64,000 bases of DNA from Acidovorax delafieldii (GTDB lineage Bacteria; Pseudomonadota; Gammaproteobacteria; Burkholderiales; Burkholderiaceae_C). Location: the NCBI GenBank assembly GCA_002377855.1, contig DFQQ01000010.1:248001-312000 (forward strand), written 5' to 3'. The notes under the pieces were generated by a model. The model was not told the DNA's origin. It did not search any database and saw only the letters and a list, made by a program, of their open reading frames with translations. Shown here piece after piece: positions 1 to 11,400 of the stretch (within the stretch, counting starts at the first letter, position 1; each line of letters starts with the position of its first letter). The translations under genes and the position numbers were made by a program.

Positions 1-401
1 CAGATCAGTGCCAGCGTGCTGGTGAACACCAGCACCCGCAAGCGGTAGTCAGGATGTATCCATTGAAAGTACGCCATGGCCGACAGCGCAACGGCGCCAA
101 GGCACAGGCAGCGCAACCATGTCACCGGTTGCCCCAAAAACCGCTGGCTGCCAAACAGGAAGAAGGCAAAACCCAGCATCAGAAAACCATTGCCGCACAG
201 CAGCAGGATGCCCTTGGGCAGCACCCCATTGAAGACGAACAGCACCGCCGCCAATGCGCACCACAACGGCGCCGTGCCCCAGTAGCTAAGGCCGCGGATG
301 GAGGCTGGATAGTTGGCCCTCACCCCCAGCAGCACCAGCCCGAGCACCACGGCCATCACCCCGGACATGGCGGTCAACGAACGCAAATCTAGGGAGGGCA
401 T
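1..401 (-). CDS. Membrane protein, 5' part only (runs off the left edge)
   Basis: The minus-strand frame is open from an ATG at 401 to the window edge, giving 133 residues without a stop. The product begins MPSLDLRS and then has about four hydrophobic segments separated by short charged turns (for example around VMAVVLGLVLLGV and FLMLGFAFFLFG). Such multi-helix N-terminal sensor regions often precede GGDEF or kinase domains in Comamonadaceae, but the output domain lies outside the window, so this is a guess. A TTG directly upstream could also serve as start. It is transcribed in the same direction as its neighbour ending at 525. Membrane location is well supported; function is not. Confidence 0.55.
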   Translation of the reverse strand, partial: MPSLDLRSLTAMSGVMAVVLGLVLLGVRANYPASIRGLSYWGTAPLWCALAAVLFVFNGVLPKGILLLCGNGFLMLGFAFFLFGSQRFLGQPVTWLRCLCLGAVALSAMAYFQWIHPDYRLRVLVFTSTLALI

Positions 402-524
402 CAACTCAAAAAAAGCATGAACAGGCAGCGAGTGTATTCACTTTTTGTTACACACCCATCCCGCAGCAGGGGCCACGTCCCTGGTGCTGCACGCCGCCGC
501 AACCCGTGCGGGGCGCTGCTCAGT

Positions 525-1697
525 TCACTGGGGCCGGTTGTGTTCGAGCCACTTGCTCAGTCGACGTACCCCCTCTGCGAGGCGACTCGCATCCTTGGAG
601 GCAAAACACCAACGCAGCCACCCGCGCCCTTCCACCCCAAAGGCCTCGCCGGGCGCCAGTCCCAACCCGGCCTCGGCCACCAGCCGCTTGGCCACATCCA
701 TCGAATCGTCAAACCCGTCGATCCGAAAGAAGGCATACATGCCACCCCGTGCGGGCGCCACCTGCACGCCTGGCACCTGCGACAGCAGGGGCACCAGGGT
801 GTCGCGGCAGTGCATGAAATGGGCCACGATGCGGGGAGTGATCTCTTTGCGGTAAGCCAGTGCAGCCAGGGCCGCACGCTGGGTGAACACACTGGCGCAC
901 GAGGTGTTGAACTCGATCAGTTTGCCCATGGCATCGACCAGCGATGCCGGCAGCACCAGCCAGCCCAGGCGCCAGCCGGTCATCAGAAAGCTCTTGGAAA
1001 AGCTGTGCGCCACCAGCAGGCGGTTTTCGGGTTCGGCAACGTCCAGAAAGCTGGGCGCACAACCGTGGGGCGTGGGCTCGTAGTACAGCTTTTCATACAC
1101 CTCGTCGGCCAGCAACCAGGTGCCGGTGCTGCGGCAGTGCGCCAGGATCTGCTGTTGTTCCTCGCACGTCAGCGTCCAGCCCGTGGGGTTGTTGGGCGCA
1201 TTGACGATCAAAAGCCGCGTGCGGGGCGTGATGGCGGCCAGCAGCGCAGGCATGTCCAGCTGCCATGCGCCGCCGTGCGGCTGCAGCGGCACGCAGCGCA
1301 CCTGCGCGCCCATGATGGCGGGCTGCGCCACCAGGTTGGGCCACACGGGCGTGACGATGACCACCTCATCGCCCGCGTCCACCAGCGCCTGCACCGCCAG
1401 CATCAGGGCACTGACCCCACCGGAGGTGACCACGATGCGCTCTGCGTTGACCCCCGCCGTGGGGTGCGAATCACCCATGTACTGCGCCAGCGCCTCGCGC
1501 AACTCGGGCAGGCCGCAGTTCTGCGAATAAAAGGTTTCGCCGCTTGCCAGCGACTCGATGGCCGCGCGGCGGATCACCTCAGGGGTGACTTCATCGCTCT
1601 CGCCGAACCAGAAGGCCAGCACGTCTTTGCGGCCCAAGCCGGCGTTGGCGATTTCGCGGATTTTGGATGCTTCGAGCTGAGCAATGACTTGGCGCAT
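525..1697 (-). CDS. Pyridoxal-phosphate aminotransferase, class I/II
   Basis: The 390-residue product has the fold-type I aminotransferase signature: a NNPTG motif for substrate and cofactor binding, the DEVYE aspartate/tyrosine pair that contacts the PLP ring, and SFSKSF with the Schiff-base lysine at about residue 235, followed by GWRLGW. It should transaminate an amino acid in the cytoplasm; the sequence does not reveal which one. I chose the ATG at 1697 because GAAGGA lies about ten bases upstream and the family N-terminus (an Arg/Glu-rich helix) begins there. The same frame remains open for almost 700 bases further upstream, but that part has no aminotransferase character. It stands alone as a transcription unit. 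Confidence 0.88.
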   Translation of the reverse strand: MRQVIAQLEASKIREIANAGLGRKDVLAFWFGESDEVTPEVIRRAAIESLASGETFYSQNCGLPELREALAQYMGDSHPTAGVNAERIVVTSGGVSALMLAVQALVDAGDEVVIVTPVWPNLVAQPAIMGAQVRCVPLQPHGGAWQLDMPALLAAITPRTRLLIVNAPNNPTGWTLTCEEQQQILAHCRSTGTWLLADEVYEKLYYEPTPHGCAPSFLDVAEPENRLLVAHSFSKSFLMTGWRLGWLVLPASLVDAMGKLIEFNTSCASVFTQRAALAALAYRKEITPRIVAHFMHCRDTLVPLLSQVPGVQVAPARGGMYAFFRIDGFDDSMDVAKRLVAEAGLGLAPGEAFGVEGRGWLRWCFASKDASRLAEGVRRLSKWLEHNRPQ

Positions 1698-2145
1698 GCG
1701 GCAGGGTCCTTCAACAATCAACGGTCCACAAAAGGGCTCAAAGGGCCCAGCGGCCAGCCGGGCGAGCGGCCCGATGAGCAAGGCAAGCCCTGACTGTATA
1801 GGGCCCCGAGGCAGTGCGACCCACGCGGCCCCGCACATTGCCAGTTCACCGCCGAGAATGCTATTCAAATAATAGCTGCCCGCGCTTGCTGTTATTGCGC
1901 CCCAGGCGCAAAAGACTATCAACAATGCCCAGTACCGGTCTTTTCGCGCGGAGGCAGCCTCGCCGCGCACCAGCCCCGGTTTGCCCCAGCACACGACAAG
2001 GCGACCACCGGCGCCAGTGCCGCCGGCACGCCTTCCTACACGGCTTGCCTGGCGGGGCCGACAACGCCCCCGAACCCTGCCGCTAGATTGGCAGTCGGTG
2101 GCGGGCTCGCATCCGCGGGTCGCCCACTGGAACAGGAGCCCCCCC
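1698..2145. other. Intergenic stretch of 448 bases between divergent genes
   Basis: This gap separates the aminotransferase start from the start of the small gene at 2146 and must hold both promoters. It contains one copy of the recurrent palindromic repeat (1860-1920). A minus-strand frame through it encodes hydrophobic residues and stays open into the aminotransferase gene, but it has no good start of its own and overlaps the repeat, so I do not call a gene. I see no RNA gene or convincing promoter box. Confidence 0.5.
1860..1920. repeat. Recurrent palindromic repeat, copy 1
   Basis: The sequence holds the hallmarks of the repeat family found throughout this window: an A/T-rich arm ending AATAGCTGC, a GCGCTTG core, and a facing core with GCGC and a terminal CTAT. 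The other full copies are at about 7975, 8998, 12931, 17375, 21605, 35451, 37139, 44103, 46976 and 60009. This copy is degenerate in its second arm. Confidence 0.7.
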
Positions 2146-2472
2146 ATGCCCTCATCCGCCTGGAGCAACAAGCGCGAGCGCCAGTACGAACACATCAAAG
2201 ACAGCCTGCGAAGCCGTGGCAAAAGCGAAGGCACTGCCGAAGAAATTGCAGCGCGCACCGTGAACAAGGAGCGCGTCCAGCACGGCGAGGCCACGGAAGC
2301 CAACCCCAAAACGCTGAAGGACACGCCCGCGCCCGTACGCGGGGGTAAGCGGTCGCACCAGGGCGCGCAGGGCCGCACGCGGGAGCAGCTTTATGAAGAG
2401 GCCAAGCGCAAGGGCATTACCGGGCGATCCAAGATGAACAAGGCCGAGCTGGAACGAGCCGTGGGGCGGTAA
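2146..2472 (+). CDS. Small basic protein with Rho_N/SAP-like C-terminus
   Basis: The 108-residue product is highly charged. Its last 30 residues (TREQLYEEAKRKGITGRSKMNK and on) match the Rho termination factor N-terminal (Rho_N) helical motif, a nucleic-acid binding element also related to SAP motifs. The N-terminal half (NKRERQYEHIKDSL) resembles the ChaB/plasmid stabilisation small proteins common in Burkholderiales. The start is supported by AGGAG seven bases upstream. DNA or RNA binding, possibly linked to stress, is an inference from this motif alone. The stop lies ten bases before the convergent stop of the response regulator gene. Confidence 0.75.
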   Translation: MPSSAWSNKRERQYEHIKDSLRSRGKSEGTAEEIAARTVNKERVQHGEATEANPKTLKDTPAPVRGGKRSHQGAQGRTREQLYEEAKRKGITGRSKMNKAELERAVGR

Positions 2473-2482
2473 CCGAGCCCCG

Positions 2483-3537
2483 CTATCCCTCAAACTGCGG
2501 GTGCAGTTGCCGTATTCGATTCATTGCCATGGCTGCGGCTGCCGTGCGCGTCTCGACACCCAGCTTGGCAAACACACGCTCCAGATGCTTCTTCACCGTG
2601 GCGGGGCTAGCCCCCAGAATGTCGCCAATGTCGCGGTTGATCTTGCCCTTGACCACCCAGTACAGCACCTCGGCCTCGCGTGCGGTGAGCTTGAAGGACA
2701 GGCTCATGGATTCGATAATCTTCGCGTCGGACACCTCGCGCATCACGATGAGCCAGTCGCCACCGCCTTCGCTGTCACCCGCCTGCTGGTGCAGCCGAAA
2801 GGTGAGGCGGCGCGCGCCCTGCTCAATGGCCAGGCGCGGGGGCTCGGCCAGCGATGCGGCCAACAGCTCGGCGGCGTTGTCGGCCAGCACATGGCGGCGC
2901 AGCCAGGCCTGCACGGGTTCGGGCGCCCATTGGCCGAATGAGGTGGGAGTCCCGTCCGGCCCCACCTCGCCGAAGTAGCTTTGCAGCAGCTCGCGCGCCA
3001 GCGGCGTTTGCCAGACGATGCGGCCATCTACCGCGCGCACGGTGATGCTGGCATAGCCAAAGGCATCCAGGGCATTGCGCGCCTCGCGGGCTTGGCGGGC
3101 GTCTTGCCGGGCCTTGCGTGCGGAGCCCAGGTGCACCTGCATGCGGGCCATCACCTCGCGCGGCTTGATGGGCTTGGTCACGTAGTCGATGCCGCCCGCC
3201 GCCAGCGCGGCCTCCAGATGCTCGGTCTCGGTCAGCCCCGTCATGAAGATGATGGGAATGTGCGCCGTGGTGGGGCTGGCCTTTAGGCGCCGGGCGACCT
3301 CAAAGCCGTCCATGCCGGGCATCATGGCGTCGAGCAGCACGATGTCGGGCAAGGCCTGCGCGGCGCGCTGCAGGGCCGCCTCGCCGTGCATGGCCACCAA
3401 CACGGTGTAGCCAGACTCGTCAAGCGCGTCGTGCAGCACGGCCAGGTTATCGGGCACGTCGTCCACGATGAGCACGACATCGCTGCTGCGGTCCAGCAAG
3501 ACTGCGTTGCGTTGGGAGAAAGCGGCAAGTGAAACAT

Positions 3538-3541
<4 letters not shown>
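2483..3541 (-). CDS. Response regulator: receiver, PAS-like middle, LuxR-type DNA-binding domain
   Basis: The 352-residue protein starts with a receiver domain (VLIVDDVPDN; phosphoacceptor Asp71 in LLDAMMPGMDG; switch residues FMTG and VTKPIKP). A central region (about 150-270) resembles a PAS-type sensor, and a LuxR/FixJ helix-turn-helix follows from about 289 (LTAREAEVL, then ATVKKHLERVFAKLGV). It is expected to be a phosphorylation-controlled transcription factor. Its ATG overlaps the stop of the transporter-kinase gene as ATGA, so the two are translationally coupled and almost certainly form one signalling pair. The output genes are not shown by the sequence; the divergent urease operon is the obvious candidate. 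Confidence 0.9.
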
Positions 3542-7278
<3,737 letters not shown>

Positions 7279-7597
7279 GGTCGGGCATGGGTGCAGGTTC
7301 CATGCCACGGGGCGCACCGCATGCCCACTGGGCCAAATGGCGTATGGCGGGCACGGCGCTTGCTGTCCATCATTCACACCACCGCACATCCACCCCAGGT
7401 GCGGGCTCTTCGGCGTTGGGAGCCGGCTGACCCAGTCGTTGTGAGCAAAGCGACGGGAGCCTGCCCCCGCGCTCGGCCACATTGGGGCGCACGAGCCAAC
7501 TACCTAGCAATGAGCGAAACGAAATGGAACTGACTCCTCGCGTTCGACCGCTTCAGCGGTCGGGCGAGCCAATGACCCCAGCTTGGAGTGAAACGAA
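7279..7597. other. Divergent control region between the transporter-kinase gene and ureA
   Basis: This 319-base gap separates the two divergent starts. It contains a near-perfect sigma-54 promoter pointing at ureA (7350-7364) and a duplicated ureA start region (from about 7489). I did not find a clear NtrC palindrome, although isolated GGTGCA and GCACC half-sites occur at 7290-7315. A gene for the urease accessory protein UreD, commonly placed directly before ureA, is absent here. Confidence 0.6.
7350..7364 (+). promoter_or_regulatory. Candidate sigma-54 promoter for the urease operon
   Basis: The bases read GGCACG, four spacer bases, then TTGCT. This matches the -24/-12 consensus (TGGCACG-N4-TTGCW) at every position from GG to the final W, with GG and GC separated by exactly ten bases. 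The transcript would start near 7375, leaving a leader of about 220 bases before ureA. Nitrogen control of urease through sigma-54 and NtrC is established in several proteobacteria, which suits this place; its use here is an inference. Confidence 0.6.
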
Positions 7598-7617
7598 ATG
7601 GAACTGACTCCTCGCGA
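7489..7617 (+). repeat. Imperfect tandem duplication of the ureA ribosome site and start
   Basis: A 27-base block that includes the start codon and first codons of ureA (GAAACGAAATGGAACTGACT and on) occurs identically at 7516-7542 and 7590-7616, 74 bases apart. Sequence before each block is also related (ACGAGCCAACTACC against GCGAGCCAATGACC), so the duplicated unit is about 75 bases and has diverged upstream. Only the second copy has a good Shine-Dalgarno (GGAGTG). A perfect hairpin, GACCGCT-TC-AGCGGTC (7546-7561), lies just after the first block. Confidence 0.75.
7524..7607 (+). CDS. Possible 27-residue leader ORF overlapping the ureA start
   Basis: The first copy of the duplicated start gives an ATG at 7524 whose frame begins MELTPR, as UreA does, then diverges and stops at 7605-7607, overlapping the ureA start by ten bases in another frame. 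The ribosome site for it is weak. It may be a by-product of the duplication, or it may act as a translational leader that feeds or limits ribosomes at ureA. There is no independent evidence of expression. Confidence 0.25.
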   Translation: MELTPRVRPLQRSGEPMTPAWSETKWN

Positions 7618-7900
7618 AAAAGACAAGCTGCTGATCTTCACGGCCGCCCTGCTGGCAGAGCGGCGCAAGGCCCGGGGCCTGAAGCTCAACTACCCCGAAG
7701 CCGTGGCCCTGATCAGCGCGGCCGTGATGGAAGGCGCGCGCGACGGCAAGACCGTGGCGCAGCTCATGAGCGAAGGCCGCAGCGTGCTGACCCGCGCCGA
7801 CGTGATGGACGGCATCGCCGAGATGATTCCGGACATTCAAGTGGAAGCCACCTTCCCCGACGGCACCAAGCTCGTCACCGTCCATCAGCCGATCATCTGA
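7598..7900 (+). CDS. ureA: Urease subunit gamma
   Basis: The 100-residue product is full length for UreA and carries the family signature throughout (MELTPREKDKLLIF, NYPEAVALI, VPDIQVEATFPDGTKLVT type ending). With UreB and UreC it forms the (alpha-beta-gamma)3 apoenzyme that hydrolyses urea to ammonia and carbamate in the cytoplasm. The ATG at 7598 has GGAG eight bases upstream. It is the first gene of the operon in this window, with a UreJ gene inserted between it and ureB. Its start codon lies in the second copy of a tandem duplication. Confidence 0.97.
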   Translation: MELTPREKDKLLIFTAALLAERRKARGLKLNYPEAVALISAAVMEGARDGKTVAQLMSEGRSVLTRADVMDGIAEMIPDIQVEATFPDGTKLVTVHQPII

Positions 7901-7933
7901 CCCCCTTCCCCTCTTTCTCTCTGTGGAGCCTCC

Positions 7934-8548
7934 ATGCGCATCGCACTCTCACACCGCCACACAGCCGCTCTCTTTTTAATAGCTATCAGCGCAATCAGCA
8001 CAAGCGCCAGCGCCCATACAGGCACTGAATCGCACATCCACAACAGCTTTCTGAGCGGCTTTGCCCACCCCTTCTTCGGCCTGGACCACCTGGCCGCCAT
8101 GGTGGCGGTGGGCCTGTGGAGCGCCCTCGCGGCACGCACCGCCGGACGTGACCTGCTGTGGGGCCCCGTGGGCTTTGCGGCCATGCTGCTGGTGGGCGCC
8201 GTGCTGGGCCTGCAGGGCGTGGCACTGCCCGCGGTGGAGCCGATGATTGCCGCGTCGCTGCTGGTCACGGGCCTGCTCGTGGTGTCGCGCCTGCGTGTGC
8301 CTGGCGTGGTGGCGGCGCTGGTTGTCGGCGTGTTTGCGGTGTTCCACGGCGTGGCCCACGGCCACGAGCTGGCGGGTGACACCAGCGCCTGGCAGACGCT
8401 GGCGGGCATGCTGGCTGCCACCGTGCTGCTGCATGCCGCCGGCCTGGCGGCAGGCTGGACGTTGCGCCGCCAGCAGGTGTGGCTGGCGCGCGCAGCGGGC
8501 GCAGGCGTGGCCGCGTTCGGCGGTGCGCTGCTGCTGCAGATGGCCTGA
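7934..8548 (+). CDS. ureJ: HupE/UreJ family nickel permease
   Basis: The 204-residue membrane protein starts with a cleavable-looking signal (cut near ASAHTG) and has about six hydrophobic helices. The family motif HPFFGLDHLAAM is present at about residues 45-56, and a second histidine motif FHGVAHGHE appears in the middle, as in HupE/UreJ permeases that import Ni2+ for hydrogenase or urease. Its place between ureA and ureB argues for nickel supply to urease. The bases for residues 15-27 of the signal peptide coincide with a copy of the window's palindromic repeat, so the repeat seems to have been co-opted as signal sequence. Confidence 0.92.
   Translation: MRIALSHRHTAALFLIAISAISTSASAHTGTESHIHNSFLSGFAHPFFGLDHLAAMVAVGLWSALAARTAGRDLLWGPVGFAAMLLVGAVLGLQGVALPAVEPMIAASLLVTGLLVVSRLRVPGVVAALVVGVFAVFHGVAHGHELAGDTSAWQTLAGMLAATVLLHAAGLAAGWTLRRQQVWLARAAGAGVAAFGGALLLQMA
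7975..8013. repeat. Recurrent palindromic repeat, copy 2, inside ureJ
   Basis: The stretch AATAGCTATCAGCGC followed by CACAAGCGCCAGCG carries both cores of the repeat family and is read in frame as the hydrophobic and cleavage regions of the UreJ signal peptide. It is shortened compared with the intergenic copies. Confidence 0.55.
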
Positions 8549-8579
8549 GCGCACCAACAAAACTGGACAGGAGCGCACC

Positions 8580-8885
8580 ATGATCCCCGGCGAACTTTTT
8601 ACCGATGCGGGTGAACACCCGCTCAACACCGGCCGCCGCACGCTGACCGTGGTGGTGCGCAACACCGGCGACCGCCCCATCCAGGTCGGCTCGCACTACC
8701 ACTTTGCCGAGACCAACAACGCTCTGGGCTTTGACCGCGCCGCCGCACGTGGCATGCGGCTGAACATCGCGTCCGGCACGGCAGTGCGCTTTGAGCCCGG
8801 ACAGGAGCGCACGGTGGAGTTGGTGGACTACGCGGGTGATCGCCGCGTGTACGGCTTTCAAGGCCTGACGCAGGGCGCGCTGTAG
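8580..8885 (+). CDS. ureB: Urease subunit beta
   Basis: The 101-residue product starts MIPGEL and contains the family block GDRPIQVGSHYHFAETN and the FEPGQERTVELV segment, matching full-length UreB. It is the small structural subunit packed against UreC. The ATG at 8580 has ACAGGAG seven to nine bases upstream. It follows ureJ by 31 bases and is separated from ureC by a 203-base gap filled by two kinds of repeats, an unusually long spacing for structural urease genes. Confidence 0.97.
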   Translation: MIPGELFTDAGEHPLNTGRRTLTVVVRNTGDRPIQVGSHYHFAETNNALGFDRAAARGMRLNIASGTAVRFEPGQERTVELVDYAGDRRVYGFQGLTQGAL

Positions 8886-8925
8886 CCAGCGCCCGGCCCA
8901 TGCTTGCCTTCATCGCTCGCCCCCC

Positions 8926-8952
8926 ACCGTTCGGGCTGAGCCTGTCGAAGCC
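8926..8952. repeat. TTCGGGCTGAGCCTGTCGAAG-type repeat, copy 1
   Basis: CCGTTCGGGCTGAGCCTGTC and the following GAAGCC match the short repeat that recurs at 12138, 39037 and 54081 (the last two in inverse orientation). I recall this motif as very frequent between genes in Burkholderiales. It sits in the ureB-ureC gap. Confidence 0.7.
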
Positions 8953-8997
8953 AGGGCACGCCCTCAGATTGCGCACACAGGCCTGTAGGTTACGCAA

Positions 8998-9062
8998 AAA
9001 TTGATTCAAAACGGCCTCTAGCTCTTTATCCATAAGCGCATTCAGCTATCAAAACTATAGTA
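8998..9062. repeat. Recurrent palindromic repeat, copy 3
   Basis: The copy reads from AAAAATTGATTC through CTCTAGCTCTTTATCC and ATAAGCGCATTCAGCTATCA. It has both cores and A/T-rich ends and lies about 27 bases before the ureC start, so it would be transcribed within the urease mRNA and may form a hairpin there. Confidence 0.75.
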
Positions 9063-9088
9063 AACCAGTTTTCGCGGAGCACCCCACC

Positions 9089-10807
9089 ATGGCAACCATT
9101 GGACGACGCGCCTACGCCGAAATATTCGGCCCCACCGTGGGCGACCGCGTGCGCCTGGCCGACACCGACCTCATTCTCGAAGTCGAGGCCGACTACACCC
9201 TGCGCGCGGGCAGCTACGGCGAAGAGGTGAAGTTTGGCGGCGGCAAGACCATCCGCGACGGCATGGCGCAAAGCCAGCGCAGCAACGCACAGGGCGCGGT
9301 GGACACCGTGCTGACCAATGCCCTGGTGGTGGACCACACCGGCATCTTCAAGGCCGACATCGGATTGCGCGCAGGCCGCATCGCCGCCATCGGCAAGGCC
9401 GGCAACCCCGACACCCAGCCGGGCGTGGACATCATCATCGGCCCCGGCACCGAGGTCATCAGCTGCGAAGGCAACATCGTCACCGCGGGCGGCATCGACA
9501 GCCACATCCACTTCATCTGCCCGCAGCAGGTGGAGGAAGCCCTGGCCAGCGGCATCACCACCATGCTGGGCGGCGGCACCGGCCCCGCCACGGGCACGCT
9601 GGCCACCACCTGTACCTCCGGCCCCTTCAACATGGAGCGCATGCTGCAGGCGGCCGATGCCTTCCCGATGAACCTGGGCTTTCTCGGCAAGGGCAACGCC
9701 AGCCTGCCCGATGCCCTGCACGAGCAGATCAGCGCGGGTGCCATTGGCCTGAAACTGCACGAAGACTGGGGCACCACGCCCTCGGCCATCAGCAACTGCC
9801 TGGACGTGGCCGAGGCCACCGACACGCAGGTCGCCATCCACAGCGACACGCTCAATGAATCGGGCTTTGTGGAGGACACCATTGCCGCCGTGGCCGGGCG
9901 CGGCATCTGCGCCTTCCACACCGAAGGCGCGGGCGGTGGGCACGCACCCGACATCCTGCGCGTGGTGGGCGAAGACAACTTTTTGCCATCGTCCACCAAC
10001 CCCACCATGCCGTACACCCACAACACGCTGGACGAGCATGTGGACATGCTCATGGTGTGCCACCACCTGGATGCCAGCATTGCCGAAGACCTGGCCTTTG
10101 CCGAAAGCCGCATCCGCAAGGAGACCATTGCGGCCGAAGACATCCTGCACGACCTGGGCGCCATCAGCATGATGTCGAGCGACAGCCAGGCCATGGGCCG
10201 CGTGGGCGAGGTCATCCTGCGCACCTGGCAGACGGCGCACAAGATGAAGGTGCAGCGCGGTAGCCTGCAGGGGGACACCGCCCGCAACGACAACACGCGC
10301 ATCAAGCGCTACGTGGCCAAGTACACCATCAACCCCGCCATCGCCCACGGCATCAGCCACGAGGTGGGCTCGCTCGAAGTCGGCAAGTGGGCTGACATCG
10401 TGATCTGGAAGCCCGCGTTCTTTGGCGTGAAGCCTGCGCTCATCCTGAAGGGCGGGCTGATTGCCATGGCTGCGATGGGCGACCCCAATGCCTCCATCCC
10501 CACGCCGCAGCCGGTGCACTACCGGCCCATGTTTGGCGCGTTCGGGGGGGCCATTGCCAAGACGTCGATCACCTTTGTGTCGCAAGCAGGCCTGAACGCC
10601 GGCATTGGCGAGCGCTTTGGCCTGCGCAAGCAACTCAGCGCGGTGCGCAACATCCGCGGCGTGCGCAAGCAGCACATGGTGCACAACAGCTACACGCCCA
10701 AAATGGAAATCGATGCGCAGACCTACACGGTGCGCGCCGACGGCCAGCTGCTGACCTGCGAGCCGGCCACCGTGCTGCCCATGGCGCAGCGGTACTTTTT
10801 GTTCTAA
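9089..10807 (+). CDS. ureC: Urease subunit alpha (catalytic)
   Basis: The 572-residue product is full length. The nickel-bridging carbamylated lysine is Lys222 in GLKLHEDWG; HIHFICPQQ supplies the first pair of histidine ligands, VAIHSDTLNE and FHTEGAGGGHAPD the others and a catalytic-base region, and MVCHHLD the flap histidine. The enzyme needs nickel insertion by UreD-F-G with UreE. The ATG at 9089 follows GCGGAG. All active-site motifs are intact, so the enzyme should be functional if the accessory set is complete. The next gene starts 17 bases after the stop. Confidence 0.98.
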   Translation: MATIGRRAYAEIFGPTVGDRVRLADTDLILEVEADYTLRAGSYGEEVKFGGGKTIRDGMAQSQRSNAQGAVDTVLTNALVVDHTGIFKADIGLRAGRIAAIGKAGNPDTQPGVDIIIGPGTEVISCEGNIVTAGGIDSHIHFICPQQVEEALASGITTMLGGGTGPATGTLATTCTSGPFNMERMLQAADAFPMNLGFLGKGNASLPDALHEQISAGAIGLKLHEDWGTTPSAISNCLDVAEATDTQVAIHSDTLNESGFVEDTIAAVAGRGICAFHTEGAGGGHAPDILRVVGEDNFLPSSTNPTMPYTHNTLDEHVDMLMVCHHLDASIAEDLAFAESRIRKETIAAEDILHDLGAISMMSSDSQAMGRVGEVILRTWQTAHKMKVQRGSLQGDTARNDNTRIKRYVAKYTINPAIAHGISHEVGSLEVGKWADIVIWKPAFFGVKPALILKGGLIAMAAMGDPNASIPTPQPVHYRPMFGAFGGAIAKTSITFVSQAGLNAGIGERFGLRKQLSAVRNIRGVRKQHMVHNSYTPKMEIDAQTYTVRADGQLLTCEPATVLPMAQRYFLF

Positions 10808-10824
10808 GCGAAAGCGGCTGCACC

Positions 10825-11322
10825 ATGAGCACGCTGCTCGACACCCTGCACATCCGCCTGGACGACCTGCGCGACCCGCGCATAGCCGCCTTCATGGAAG
10901 AGCACCTGCAGGACATGCGCGCCACCTCGCCGCCCGAGAGCGTACATGCGCTGGACATGGACCAGTTGCGCCGCCCCGAGATCCGCTTCTGGACGGCGTG
11001 GCTGCCGGACGACGCCGCACCCGCGCCCGGGCGGCTGGTGGGCACAGGTGCCCTCAAACACCTCAATGCCGAGCATGCTGAACTCAAATCCATGCGCAGC
11101 GCCGAGTCTCTGCGCGGCCTGGGCGTGGGCCGCGCCATCCTGGAGCACATCCTCGGCCAGGCCGTGGACCTGGGCTACCAGCGCGTGAGCTTGGAGACGG
11201 GCAGCCAACCGTTTTTCGAACCGGCCTACCAGCTGTACCGCCGCTATGGCTTTACCGACTGCGTCCCCTTTGAGGGCTATGTGCCCGACCCGAACAGCCG
11301 CTTCATGACGCGGGTGCTTTGA
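10825..11322 (+). CDS. GNAT family N-acetyltransferase within the urease cluster
   Basis: The 165-residue product has the GNAT acetyl-CoA loop (ESLRGLGVGRAILEHIL at about residues 93-109) and the typical C-terminal strand-helix part (YQLYRRYGFTDC). It resembles PhnO/YafP-like small acetyltransferases; the substrate cannot be read from sequence. It lies 17 bases after ureC and about 80 bases before ureE in the same direction, so it is probably co-transcribed with urease. It is not a known urease maturation factor. Confidence 0.9.
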   Translation: MSTLLDTLHIRLDDLRDPRIAAFMEEHLQDMRATSPPESVHALDMDQLRRPEIRFWTAWLPDDAAPAPGRLVGTGALKHLNAEHAELKSMRSAESLRGLGVGRAILEHILGQAVDLGYQRVSLETGSQPFFEPAYQLYRRYGFTDCVPFEGYVPDPNSRFMTRVL

Positions 11323-11400
11323 GCACTTGCACAAAGCCAGTTGCCCAGCCGGCGGACAATGCCACTTTCGCCCAGCGGCGCACTGCCCAAAGACATCACC

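Noticed and set aside
1698..2378. Upstream extension of the aminotransferase frame as an extra membrane domain
   Set aside because: The frame is open by chance; a good ribosome site and the family N-terminus mark the start at 1697, and the extension runs through a repeat.
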